DNA from: Mycolicibacterium parafortuitum
Lineage (GTDB): Bacteria > Actinomycetota > Actinomycetes > Mycobacteriales > Mycobacteriaceae
Length of the DNA stretch: 64,000 bases
Direction of reading: 5' to 3'
Assembly: GCF_002086815.1 (NCBI RefSeq)
Contig: NZ_MVID01000018.1
Coordinates: 1-64,000 of the forward strand
Positions 1 to 7,843 of the stretch are shown here, in pieces; the stretch's first letter is position 1; the number at the start of each line of letters is the position of its first letter. A model generated the notes under the pieces. That model was given only the letters and a program-made list of their open reading frames with translations, did not search any database and had not been told where the DNA came from. The position numbers were made by a program, and so were the translations under genes.

Positions 1-1694
1 TCGATCCCCAGGCCGCGGTGACCGCCGAGATCGCCGCGGCGTATCGGATCACCCAAGGGTTGGCGCTGCACCAGACCTACCGGGCGGTGGTGCTACGCGA
101 CCGCCTCCCCCGAGTGGGGGCATTGTTTCTGGCCGGGGCGATCTCGGAGCTGCTGGTGCGCGCGATCATCACCCGCACCGACCTGATCACCGACCCCGCC
201 CTGATCGCCGCCGTGGACGCTGAACTGGCCGCGACGGTGGCGGGGTGGGGGGCGTTGTCGGTGAAGGCCACCGAGGCGACCATCGATGAGATCGTCGAGC
301 GCCATGATCCGGATGCGGTGCGTAAATCCCGTGATGCCGAGATCGGGCCGGCGCTGGAGTTCGGTGCGCCCACTGATGCGCCGGGGTTCACCACGATCTG
401 GTCGCGGGTGTTCGACGGGGACGCCGCGGCCGGGTGGCGCACGTTGACGGCGATGGCTTACAGCGTCTGTGATGCGGATCCGCGCACGCTGGCCGAGCGC
501 CGCATGGATGCCTGGACAGCGCTGCTGCACGGGATCACCAGCCTGGCGTGTCGCTGCGGCAACGATGAGTGTGAAGCCGCCGTCAACCCGCGGCCCGTGC
601 CCGAGGTCGTCGTCTACGCCCTCACCGACCACACCACCACGACCACTCCCGCCGCGCCTGCTGCCGACGCTGAGAGTGTCGAGTCGCAGCCCGAGGACGT
701 GGGCGTTGAAGCGGAGGGATCCGAGTCGAGTACCGCCGCCTCGCAGCCCGCTGCGCCCGCCTGCGGTGATCAGGCACCCGCCGAAACGCGGAACGATCCA
801 CTCGGCGATGTCGAGGGTGTCGCCGAGCCGCAGCCTGAGGAAGCCGCCCCGGTCGAGGAGTCACCAGAAGGCGCGGACACCGACAGCGACACCGCGGCTG
901 ACACTGCTGCCGACGAACCGCAACCCGAGCCGCAGGCAGAGGACGCCACCCCGGTCGAGGAGTCACCCGAAGGCGCGGACACCGACAGCGACAGCGACAC
1001 TGCGGCCGAGGAGCGGCCCGCGCCCGCGCCCGCGCCGCCCGTGGTCAGGCCGCGCCGCAACACCCCCGCCCTTGTCCCGGGCCGGTCGGGTTACCTGTTC
1101 GGGTCCGGGTTCCTGCCCGCACCGTTCTTCGACGCCATGCTCGAAGGAGCGAAGGTCCGCGAAATCATCCACCCCGGCACCACCGCACCCGAGCCGCGCT
1201 ACACCCCCTCGGCCGCGCTCGCGGAATTCGTCCGCTGCCGCGATCTGACCTGCCGCTTCCCCGGCTGCGACAAACCGGCCACCACCGCCGACATCGACCA
1301 CACCGTGCCACACCCGATCGGACCCACCCACGCCTCGAACCTCAAAGCACTGTGCCGTTTCCACCACCTACTGAAAACGTTCTGGACCGGGCCCGGCGGC
1401 TGGACAGACCGCCAACACCCCGACGGCACTATCATCTGGACCTCACCGACCGGGCACACCTACACCACCCACCCCGGCAGCCGACTCCTATTCCCCGCCT
1501 TGTGTAAACCCACCGGCACACTATGGACCGGCGACCCACCCCACGTGCCACACCACGAGTCACGCGCGGCGATGATGCCGCGCCGCATCCGCACACGCGC
1601 CCAAAGCCGCGCCGCCTACATCACCCGCGAACGCCAACACAACGCCGACCACCGCGGCGATACACCCCGCGGCAACGACCCACCACCGTTCTGA
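1..1694 (+). CDS. DUF222/HNH endonuclease (13E12 family), 5' truncated
   Basis: The reading frame is open from the window edge, and a GTG at 18 is probably internal, so the true start lies upstream. The N-terminal part is the helical DUF222 region. The middle is a long acidic, proline-rich linker with two near-identical copies of a 34-residue unit. The C-terminal part is an HNH nuclease domain with CRDLTCRFPGC, a D-x-DH pair and LCRFHH, which are the zinc and catalytic residues of this family. Mycobacterial 13E12 proteins form a large multicopy family of unknown biological role, so nuclease activity is a family-level inference. Domain identity is clear. Confidence 0.88.
   Translation, partial: DPQAAVTAEIAAAYRITQGLALHQTYRAVVLRDRLPRVGALFLAGAISELLVRAIITRTDLITDPALIAAVDAELAATVAGWGALSVKATEATIDEIVERHDPDAVRKSRDAEIGPALEFGAPTDAPGFTTIWSRVFDGDAAAGWRTLTAMAYSVCDADPRTLAERRMDAWTALLHGITSLACRCGNDECEAAVNPRPVPEVVVYALTDHTTTTTPAAPAADAESVESQPEDVGVEAEGSESSTAASQPAAPACGDQAPAETRNDPLGDVEGVAEPQPEEAAPVEESPEGADTDSDTAADTAADEPQPEPQAEDATPVEESPEGADTDSDSDTAAEERPAPAPAPPVVRPRRNTPALVPGRSGYLFGSGFLPAPFFDAMLEGAKVREIIHPGTTAPEPRYTPSAALAEFVRCRDLTCRFPGCDKPATTADIDHTVPHPIGPTHASNLKALCRFHHLLKTFWTGPGGWTDRQHPDGTIIWTSPTGHTYTTHPGSRLLFPALCKPTGTLWTGDPPHVPHHESRAAMMPRRIRTRAQSRAAYITRERQHNADHRGDTPRGNDPPPF
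849..993 (+). repeat. 102-bp-period direct repeat coding the acidic linker
   Basis: The block starting at 849 (coding PVEESPEGADTDSD) recurs at 951 with very few changes. The repeat is in frame, so it lengthens the linker without disrupting the protein. It looks like slippage or unequal exchange in low-complexity coding DNA. Confidence 0.75.
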
Positions 1695-1749
1695 CGGACG
1701 GCGTTGACGCGGCTCGTGACGAATTCGACTGCTCCCCAGTCATCTTCGA

Positions 1750-3027
1750 TCAGAACTCGCCGAGATAGAACCGCGCGCCCTGGTCATCGGTGCACAAAGC
1801 CGAACGCCCGTAGGACTGCTGTGACGGTTCCTCGATCACGGATCCACCGGCCTCCCGGACGCGGGCCACCGCCTCGTCGATATCGGCCACGGTCCACATC
1901 GGCACCGTCACCGCCTCCGGGCTGCCACCCGCGGCGCCGGCCATCGGGTGCGATCCGACCACACCCCATCCGTCGTCGATCCGGCCCGGCTCGAACGTCC
2001 AGAACAGCACCCGGCTGTAGAACGACCGGAACGCCGCCGAATCCGGCACCTGGTAGGTGATGTACGAAAGCTCCCCGGGGCCATCACCGTTCAGCGACGG
2101 CCGCGGTTCGTCGGGGCGGGGGCGATACACCGCGAAGTCGAGGCCGGACGGATCCTTCGCGCCCATCACGTTTCCGAAGTCGAACTCGGTCACCTCGTCG
2201 ACGGTGCCGCCACCGGCCGTGATGCTCTCCCGCGCGCCGTCCAGGTCCGTCACCGCGTAGCAGCAGAACAGCGTGTTCCTACCCGGAACCGAATAGATGC
2301 CGATCCGCTGACCGGTATTGGTGACCCGCTGCGTCGTCGGGTCGTACACCCAGCCCAGAACCCGGCCGTAGAACTCCGCCGCGCGCTGGGCATCCGGTGT
2401 CCACACCGCGACGAACCCGACGTCGCCGTGCCGGATCGGGATCGCGACGCCGGTGACCGGTCCGGTGAGCATCCACCGGTGCCCGAACGGGTCGATCAGC
2501 GCCGCGTTGCGCGACCCGTAGTCCTCGTAGGGCTCCCGCTGCACCTGGGCCCCGTTGCGTCGGGCACGTTCCAGCGTCTCGTCGGTCGACGCGACCGTCA
2601 GCATCAGGCTCACCGAAACCGCCTGCGGCGACGGCGCTCTCAGACCGATCTCGGGATACTCGTCGGCCAGGTACACCGTCGCCCCCGCCATCGTGAGCTC
2701 GGCGTGCCCGATCCGGCCGTCGTCCATCTCCACGGGCTGACCGACCACCTCGGCGCCGAACACGTCGCCGTACCACGCGATGGCCGACCGTGCGTCGGCG
2801 ACGGTCAGATAGGGGAGCAGGGCTCCCGAACTGGTGGCGGCCGCGGGACGGTTGAGCTCCGCGATCGCCGTATCGGTACCGGTCATCGTCACTCCTCGGG
2901 TTCGATCAGGTTGCTGCTCAAACAGATTCGCCGCGGCCTCCAGCCGGTCGCGTAGCTCTCGCGCGAACTCGGGATCCGGTGCGACCGGGAGGTCGCCGGA
3001 GCGCAGCACATCCAGCGGATCGATCAC
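1750..3027 (-). CDS. Triple VOC (glyoxalase-fold) protein paired with an ECF sigma factor
   Basis: The start is a GTG preceded by AAGGAGGA; it overlaps the stop of the upstream sigma gene by 4 bp (GTGA), indicating translational coupling. The 425-residue product begins with a short helical region (IDPLDVLRSGDLPVAPDPEF) and then holds three VOC modules. Their starts are near LLPYLTVADA, GDVGFVAVWTPDAQ and GELSYITYQV. VOC domains bind metal or small ligands in glyoxalases, dioxygenases and resistance proteins, but no specific reaction can be assigned here. The coupling suggests that it may sense a small molecule for, or be controlled together with, the sigma factor. Confidence 0.82.
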   Translation of the reverse strand: MIDPLDVLRSGDLPVAPDPEFARELRDRLEAAANLFEQQPDRTRGVTMTGTDTAIAELNRPAAATSSGALLPYLTVADARSAIAWYGDVFGAEVVGQPVEMDDGRIGHAELTMAGATVYLADEYPEIGLRAPSPQAVSVSLMLTVASTDETLERARRNGAQVQREPYEDYGSRNAALIDPFGHRWMLTGPVTGVAIPIRHGDVGFVAVWTPDAQRAAEFYGRVLGWVYDPTTQRVTNTGQRIGIYSVPGRNTLFCCYAVTDLDGARESITAGGGTVDEVTEFDFGNVMGAKDPSGLDFAVYRPRPDEPRPSLNGDGPGELSYITYQVPDSAAFRSFYSRVLFWTFEPGRIDDGWGVVGSHPMAGAAGGSPEAVTVPMWTVADIDEAVARVREAGGSVIEEPSQQSYGRSALCTDDQGARFYLGEF

Positions 3028-3545
3028 GGCAGTCCTCCTTCCGGTCGCGGATACTGTTCTCGGAACGCCCGCCGGGCCCGCACCAGCAACGCCTCGGTGG
3101 CGTGCACCGTGCGCCCGAGCAATTCGGCGCACTCCGGCACCGACAGGTTGTCCAGATACCGCAGCACCAGCGCGAGCCGGTGCTGCGACGCCAGACGCGC
3201 CAGCACCTGCTCGGCGACGATGCGGTCCAGGTGGGCGTCCCACGTGTCGTCCGGATCATCCGGTTCGGGCATCTCGGCCACCGGCACCGTCACCCGGTCG
3301 TGCCCGCGCCGGTAGTGGTCGGCCAGCTTGTGGCGCGCCACCCCGATCAGCCACGGCACCGTCAGCGGTGGCGGTTCCGGTTTCCTGGCAGCATCCATCG
3401 CCGCCAGGAAGGTCTCCGACGTCAGGTCCTCGGCCGTCCCGCGGTCACCACAGCGCCTGACGAAGTACCCGTACACCTGTGGCAGGGCCTCGTCGTACAG
3501 CGCGAGCAGTGCCCGCGGATGCTCGCCATCCGGTTCGGCGCTCAC
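3024..3545 (-). CDS. ECF RNA polymerase sigma factor
   Basis: This 173-residue protein has sigma region 2 (YDEALPQVYGYFVRRCGD, then a GTAEDLTSETFLAAM helix) and region 4 with a helix-turn-helix at LSVPECAELLGRTVHATEALL. The GTG start at VSAEPDGE was chosen because the longer upstream reading has no coding character. It follows the lipoprotein gene after 44 bp and overlaps the VOC gene by 4 bp. No anti-sigma gene is adjacent. The unusual VHATEALLVRARRAF end of region 4 marks it as a divergent ECF group. Confidence 0.85.
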   Translation of the reverse strand: MSAEPDGEHPRALLALYDEALPQVYGYFVRRCGDRGTAEDLTSETFLAAMDAARKPEPPPLTVPWLIGVARHKLADHYRRGHDRVTVPVAEMPEPDDPDDTWDAHLDRIVAEQVLARLASQHRLALVLRYLDNLSVPECAELLGRTVHATEALLVRARRAFREQYPRPEGGLP

Positions 3546-3589
3546 ACCCTTATCGTCGCCTCCCAGGCCTGAACTCCGACACCCGAATT

Positions 3590-4237
3590 TCAGGACGTCA
3601 TGTTCGCCAGCAGATTCAGCCGGTCCAGGGCCTCGTCGGCCAGTCCGGCCACGTCGTATCCGTTCAGATCGCCGCATGCGGTGATCTCGATCGCGGCGTT
3701 GTGGGCCGCGATGTAGGCGTTGTCGCAGGACCGCCGCGCGCTGGTGATCGACCACAGCGCGATCTGCGGCGACGCGTGCCCGGCGGCCGGAATCGACTCG
3801 AAGTGCAGCGTCTCGTCCTGCATCGTGACGACGGTCAACTGTTCGTCGCGGCAGTCACCCAGCGTGCGCTTCACCGCGTCCACCGCGTCGGCCGCGTCGA
3901 AGTTGGCCGGGTACACCGCCGCCATCTCCTGGATCGAGAACCGGTTGGCGCCGTTCCACTGCCCGGCGCTGTGCGCTGCCGGGACCGTCCCGATGTCGAA
4001 CAGGAACGGCGGATCCACCTCACGGGCCAGCCCGGCGCAACGCTGCGGTGCGACGGTGGAGAACAGGTTGGACTCCGCCTCCCGGCTGGCCCTCGGGCTC
4101 AGCACATCGGACACCTGGCCGGCGGTGATCGGCGCGACGGGCCACGCCCGGACGGGTCTGGGCTCCTCGACGACCCGGGTACAGCCCAGCGTCCCGACGG
4201 TCGCCGACAACGCCACCCACCACCAGAACCGTTTCAT
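3590..4237 (-). CDS. Lipoprotein with PknH-like sensor domain
   Basis: The ATG at 4237 gives a short lipoprotein signal (MKRFWWWVALSATVGTLGC) with the lipobox TLGC and the modified Cys at residue 19. The mature 196 residues resemble the extracytoplasmic PknH C-terminal-like sensor domain found in many mycobacterial lipoproteins, with paired cysteines near CAGLAREVD, CRDEQ, CDNAY and ACGDL that could form disulfides. Its start lies 1 bp after the mftR stop, so it should share the mftR transcript. The ligand is unknown. The family assignment comes from recognition of the overall pattern. Confidence 0.72.
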   Translation of the reverse strand: MKRFWWWVALSATVGTLGCTRVVEEPRPVRAWPVAPITAGQVSDVLSPRASREAESNLFSTVAPQRCAGLAREVDPPFLFDIGTVPAAHSAGQWNGANRFSIQEMAAVYPANFDAADAVDAVKRTLGDCRDEQLTVVTMQDETLHFESIPAAGHASPQIALWSITSARRSCDNAYIAAHNAAIEITACGDLNGYDVAGLADEALDRLNLLANMTS

Positions 4238-4238
4238 C

Positions 4239-4829
4239 TCAACCGATTTCCGATAGCCCGGAGGCGAGCAGGTCGAATGCCTCACCGAGCGAGACGGGCA
4301 GGCTCACCGCCTCGTCCTCCAGCCAGTGCTCGTAGGCCGACAGCGACACCGCCAGCATCGTCCACGCCACCGTCTGGGGCATCAGATCGCTTTCGGCGAC
4401 CCCGAGCCGGTCGGCGACGAACCTCGCCACCACCGCCCGCCAGCCGGCATACATCGTCATCGAATAGGCTTGCAGCGCCTCGGTTTCCAGGATCAATCGC
4501 ATGCGCTGGCGGTGCCGGTCGGGGTCGTCGAAATCGTTGAACGCGAGCAGCGCGGTGCGCAGCGCGTCGCGGATCGGCACCGTCGGGTCGAGTTCGGCCA
4601 GCAGCTCGCGCATGTGGTCGAGGTGGGCGTCGAAGTCGCCCCACGGCAGCGCGCTCTTCGACGGGTAGTAGCGGAACAGCGTCCTGCGCGCGATCCCGGC
4701 CGCCCCGGCCACGTCGTCGACGCTGACGTCGTCGAAGCCGCGCTCCATGAACAGGTCGATCGCGACGTCGCTGATGTGCTCCCAGCTCGTCGATCGACGG
4801 CGACCCACCCGCGCCTTGCCGGCGCCCAT
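4239..4829 (-). CDS. mftR: Mycofactocin system TetR-family regulator MftR
   Basis: The 196-residue protein has a TetR DNA-binding domain near residues 15-65 (ATSWEHISDVAIDLF-like start, then VDDVAGAAGIARRTLFRYYPSK) and an all-helical ligand domain. It is divergent from mftA across a 104-bp gap, the arrangement of MftR in mycobacteria. MftR of M. smegmatis represses the mft operon and is reported to respond to long-chain acyl-CoA; that is family knowledge. Downstream genes for a lipoprotein, an ECF sigma and a VOC protein follow closely on the same strand. Confidence 0.92.
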   Translation of the reverse strand: MGAGKARVGRRRSTSWEHISDVAIDLFMERGFDDVSVDDVAGAAGIARRTLFRYYPSKSALPWGDFDAHLDHMRELLAELDPTVPIRDALRTALLAFNDFDDPDRHRQRMRLILETEALQAYSMTMYAGWRAVVARFVADRLGVAESDLMPQTVAWTMLAVSLSAYEHWLEDEAVSLPVSLGEAFDLLASGLSEIG

Positions 4830-4864
4830 CGCAACCCCTCTTCCGTTTCGGCACTCGATGCCAT

Positions 4865-4909
4865 ATTGTGGGCGACCTACGTCACAAATGTCGAGACCCT
4901 ATCGGGGTC
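4865..4909. promoter_or_regulatory. Inverted repeats in the mftR-mftA intergenic region
   Basis: Two dyads lie between the divergent genes. The first is TTGTG-N12-CACAA (4866-4887). The second is GACCC-TATCG-GGGTC (4895-4909), with flanking CGA and GCG partly extending the arms. Either could be the MftR operator; the second lies 25 bp before mftA. Which one is bound cannot be decided from sequence. Confidence 0.45.
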
Positions 4910-4933
4910 GCGCCAGAAGAAAGGCCAGATCAG

Positions 4934-5026
4934 ATGGATCAGAATCAGCAGGTCGAGACCGGCGAACTGGTGACCGAGAGCCTGGTCGAGGAAGTCTCGA
5001 TCGACGGGATGTGCGGGGTCTACTGA
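4934..5026 (+). CDS. mftA: Mycofactocin precursor peptide MftA
   Basis: This 30-residue gene ends in IDGMCGVY, the conserved MftA core. MftC acts on the terminal Val29-Tyr30 pair, decarboxylating the Tyr and crosslinking it to Val. The preceding acidic segment is the leader bound by MftB. A ribosome site (AAGAAAGG) sits about 9 bp before the ATG. The stop is 2 bp before mftB. It is too short for ordinary gene callers, but position and C-terminus leave little doubt. Confidence 0.95.
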   Translation: MDQNQQVETGELVTESLVEEVSIDGMCGVY

Positions 5027-5028
5027 GC

Positions 5029-5355
5029 ATGACCGCGCCGACGAGCGCTCGCGCGAGGAGTGAGCAATCCGCGACACCCTTCGATGCCGACCGGCACTGG
5101 CGGTTGCATCCGCAGGTCGCCGTGCGGCCGGAGCCGTTCGGCGCCCTGCTCTACCACTTCGGGACCCGCAAGCTGTCGTTCCTGAAGAACCGGACGATCG
5201 TCGAGGTGATCAACTCGCTATCCGATCACCCCGACGCTCGTTCCGCTTGCCGCGCCGCCGGAATCGACGATTCCGACCAGGCGCCCTACTTCCACGCGCT
5301 GGGCGTGCTCGTCCAGTCACAGATGCTCATCCCAGCCCCAGGAGCAGACTCATGA
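5029..5355 (+). CDS. mftB: Mycofactocin peptide chaperone MftB
   Basis: The 108-residue product contains the MftB hallmark region PFGALLYHFGTRKLSFLKN and a winged-helix-like RiPP recognition fold. MftB binds the MftA leader and delivers it to MftC. The ATG at 5029 was chosen over the longer open frame because it follows the mftA stop by 2 bp and gives the usual family length. Its TGA overlaps the mftC ATG (ATGA). Confidence 0.94.
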   Translation: MTAPTSARARSEQSATPFDADRHWRLHPQVAVRPEPFGALLYHFGTRKLSFLKNRTIVEVINSLSDHPDARSACRAAGIDDSDQAPYFHALGVLVQSQMLIPAPGADS

Positions 5356-6557
5356 CACTCGCCGCGCCGGTGCCCCGCCTGGTCGACCAGTTCGAGCGCG
5401 GACTGGACGCGCCGATCTGCCTGACGTGGGAACTGACCTACGCGTGCAACCTGTCGTGCGTGCACTGCCTGTCGTCCTCCGGTAAGCGCGACCCGCGCGA
5501 ACTGTCCACCCAGCAGTGCAAGGACATCATCGACGAGCTCGAGCGCATGCAGGTGTTCTACGTGAACATCGGCGGCGGCGAACCGACCGTCCGCAGCGAC
5601 TTCTGGGAGCTCGTCGACTACGCCACCGAACACCACGTCGGGGTCAAGTTCTCCACCAACGGCGTCCGGATCGACAAGAAGGTCGCCGCGAAGCTGGCCG
5701 CCAGCGACTACGTCGACGTGCAGATCTCCCTCGACGGGGCGACCGCCGAGGTCAACGACGCCGTGCGCGGCCCCGGCTCGTTCGCGATGGCCGTGCGCGC
5801 ACTGGAGAACCTCAAAGAGGCGGGCTTCAAAGACGCCAAGATCTCCGTCGTGGTGACCCGTCACAACATTGACCAGCTCGACGATTTCAAGGCGCTGGCC
5901 GACAACTACGGCGCCACCCTGCGCATCACGCGGCTGCGTCCGTCGGGCCGCGGCGCCGACGTGTGGGACGACCTGCACCCGACCGCCGATCAGCAGGTGC
6001 AGCTCTACAACTGGCTGGTCGCACACGGCGAGCGGGTGCTGACCGGTGACTCGTTCTTCCACCTGTCCGGGCTCGGTGAGCCCGGCGCGCTGGCCGGCCT
6101 GAACCTGTGCGGCGCCGGCCGCGTGGTGTGCCTGATCGACCCGGTCGGCGACGTGTACGCGTGCCCGTTCGCGATCCACGACAAGTTCCTGGCCGGAAAT
6201 GTCCTGACGGGCGTGGGTCCGGACTCGCCGGGATTCCAAGGGGTGTGGCAGAACTCCGAGCTGTTCCGCGAGCTGCGCGAACCGCAGTCGGCGGGTGCCT
6301 GCAGCGGTTGCGGACACTACGACGCGTGCCGCGGCGGCTGCATGGCCGCCAAGTTCTTCACGGGCCTGCCGATGGACGGCCCGGATCCCGAGTGCGTGCA
6401 GGGATACGGCGAACCGGCCCTGGCGCTCGACCGTGACAAGCCCAAGTCCAGCGTGGACCACTCCCGCGCAGGCGGACGTAACAAGCCGAAAGGCCCCATC
6501 CCGCTCACCCTGCTGAGCGCCCCTCCGAAAAAGTTCTGTAACGAAAGTCCGGTGTAG
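5352..6557 (+). CDS. mftC: Mycofactocin maturase, radical SAM/SPASM enzyme MftC
   Basis: The 401-residue protein has the radical SAM cluster motif CNLSCVHC (Cys32, 36, 39) and the GGGEP S-adenosylmethionine motif. A C-terminal SPASM domain carries auxiliary-cluster cysteines in LCGAGRVVCLIDPVGDVYAC and CSGCGHYDACRGGC. Family members decarboxylate the C-terminal Tyr of MftA and form a C-C bond to Val, using two auxiliary 4Fe-4S clusters. It overlaps mftB by 4 bp and is followed 8 bp later by mftD. Confidence 0.96.
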   Translation: MTLAAPVPRLVDQFERGLDAPICLTWELTYACNLSCVHCLSSSGKRDPRELSTQQCKDIIDELERMQVFYVNIGGGEPTVRSDFWELVDYATEHHVGVKFSTNGVRIDKKVAAKLAASDYVDVQISLDGATAEVNDAVRGPGSFAMAVRALENLKEAGFKDAKISVVVTRHNIDQLDDFKALADNYGATLRITRLRPSGRGADVWDDLHPTADQQVQLYNWLVAHGERVLTGDSFFHLSGLGEPGALAGLNLCGAGRVVCLIDPVGDVYACPFAIHDKFLAGNVLTGVGPDSPGFQGVWQNSELFRELREPQSAGACSGCGHYDACRGGCMAAKFFTGLPMDGPDPECVQGYGEPALALDRDKPKSSVDHSRAGGRNKPKGPIPLTLLSAPPKKFCNESPV

Positions 6558-6565
6558 ACCTCCCC

Positions 6566-7741
6566 ATGGCACGAGATACCTGGTTCGAGACCGTCGCGAT
6601 CGCCCAGCAGCGGGCGAAGAAACGACTGCCCAAGTCCGCCTATTCGTCGTTGATCTCGGCGAGCGAGAAAGGCCTGACGGTCTCCGACAACGTCGACGCG
6701 TTCGGCGAACTCGGCTTCGCGCCGCACGTCATCGGCGCCACCGAGAAGCGTGAGCTGGCGACAACCGTTATGGGGCAGGACATTTCGCTGCCGGTCATCA
6801 TCTCGCCGACCGGTGTGCAGGCCGTTCACCCCGACGGTGAGGTCGCCGTCGCACGGGCCGCCGCGGCTCGTGGCACCGCGATGGGCCTGTCGTCGTTCGC
6901 GAGCAAGCCGATGGAAGAAGTGACCGCGGTCAACGACAAGATCTTCTTCCAGATCTACTGGCTGGGCAGCCGCGACGAGATCCTGGCGCGGATGGAGCGG
7001 GCCCGCGCCGCAGGCGCCAAGGGCCTGATCCTGACCACCGACTGGAGCTTCTCGCACGGCCGGGACTGGGGCAGCCCCAAGATTCCCGAGCAGATGGACC
7101 TCAAGACGATCCTGAAGATGTCGCCCGAGGTCATCACCAAGCCGAGCTGGTTCTTCAGCTTCGCCAAGACCTTCCGTCCGCCGGACCTGCGGGTGCCCAA
7201 CCAGGGCCGCCGGGGCGAACCCGGCCCGACGTTCTTCCAGGCCTACGGCGAATGGATGGGTACGCCGCCGCCGACCTGGGAAGACGTCGCATGGCTGCGC
7301 GAGCAGTGGGGCGGCCCGTTCCTGCTCAAGGGCTTGGTCCGGGTCGACGACGCCAAACGTGCTGTGGACGCGGGTGTTTCAGCGCTCACGGTGTCCAACC
7401 ACGGCGGCAACAACCTGGACAGCACCCCGGCGGCGATCCGGTGCCTGCCCGCCATCGCCGACGCGGTCGGCGATCAGGTCGAGGTTTTGCTGGACGGCGG
7501 GGTCCGGCGCGGCAGCGATGTCGTGAAGGCCGTTGCTCTGGGTGCCCGCGCGGTGATGATCGGCCGGGCCTACCTGTGGGGTCTGGCGGCCAACGGTCAA
7601 GCCGGTGTGGAGAACGTCCTCGACATCCTCAGCGGTGGCATCGACTCTGCGCTGCGGGGGCTCGGTAAGTCCTCGATCCACGATTTGACGCCGGAAGACA
7701 TTTTGGTGCCCGAAGGGTTCACCCGGACCCTCGGAGCCTGA
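6566..7741 (+). CDS. mftD: Mycofactocin FMN-dependent oxidase MftD
   Basis: The 391-residue protein belongs to the FMN-dependent alpha-hydroxy-acid dehydrogenase family (TIM barrel). It shows the flavin and substrate motifs SNHGGNNLDSTPA and LDGGVRRGSDVVKA. In mycofactocin synthesis MftD oxidatively deaminates the MftE product to give premycofactocin. In M. tuberculosis the same position is annotated lldD1, a lactate dehydrogenase name that predates the pathway. A 102-bp gap with a hairpin separates it from mftE. Confidence 0.94.
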   Translation: MARDTWFETVAIAQQRAKKRLPKSAYSSLISASEKGLTVSDNVDAFGELGFAPHVIGATEKRELATTVMGQDISLPVIISPTGVQAVHPDGEVAVARAAAARGTAMGLSSFASKPMEEVTAVNDKIFFQIYWLGSRDEILARMERARAAGAKGLILTTDWSFSHGRDWGSPKIPEQMDLKTILKMSPEVITKPSWFFSFAKTFRPPDLRVPNQGRRGEPGPTFFQAYGEWMGTPPPTWEDVAWLREQWGGPFLLKGLVRVDDAKRAVDAGVSALTVSNHGGNNLDSTPAAIRCLPAIADAVGDQVEVLLDGGVRRGSDVVKAVALGARAVMIGRAYLWGLAANGQAGVENVLDILSGGIDSALRGLGKSSIHDLTPEDILVPEGFTRTLGA

Positions 7742-7817
7742 TACGGGCGTGGCCAAGGGGGCTGACGTGAATCCCCGGCCGCGATGCACATCGTGGATGG
7801 GAAATCAACCGCTACGC

Positions 7818-7838
7818 ATGCGCCAACAATTGGCGCAT
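7818..7838. promoter_or_regulatory. Perfect 9-bp inverted repeat ahead of mftE
   Basis: ATGCGCCAA and TTGGCGCAT flank the trinucleotide CAA. The element ends 5 bp before the chosen GTG of mftE. As RNA it could fold over the ribosome-binding region. As DNA it resembles a repressor site. Confidence 0.5.
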
Positions 7839-7843
7839 ACCAG

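Noticed and set aside
1..1694. Mobile element or IS transposase
   Set aside because: The HNH domain belongs to the 13E12 DUF222 family. No terminal inverted repeats or target duplications were seen.
1948..2955. A 335-codon plus-strand frame over the VOC gene
   Set aside because: It is antisense to the VOC gene, which has recognisable domains, a ribosome site and a coupled start.
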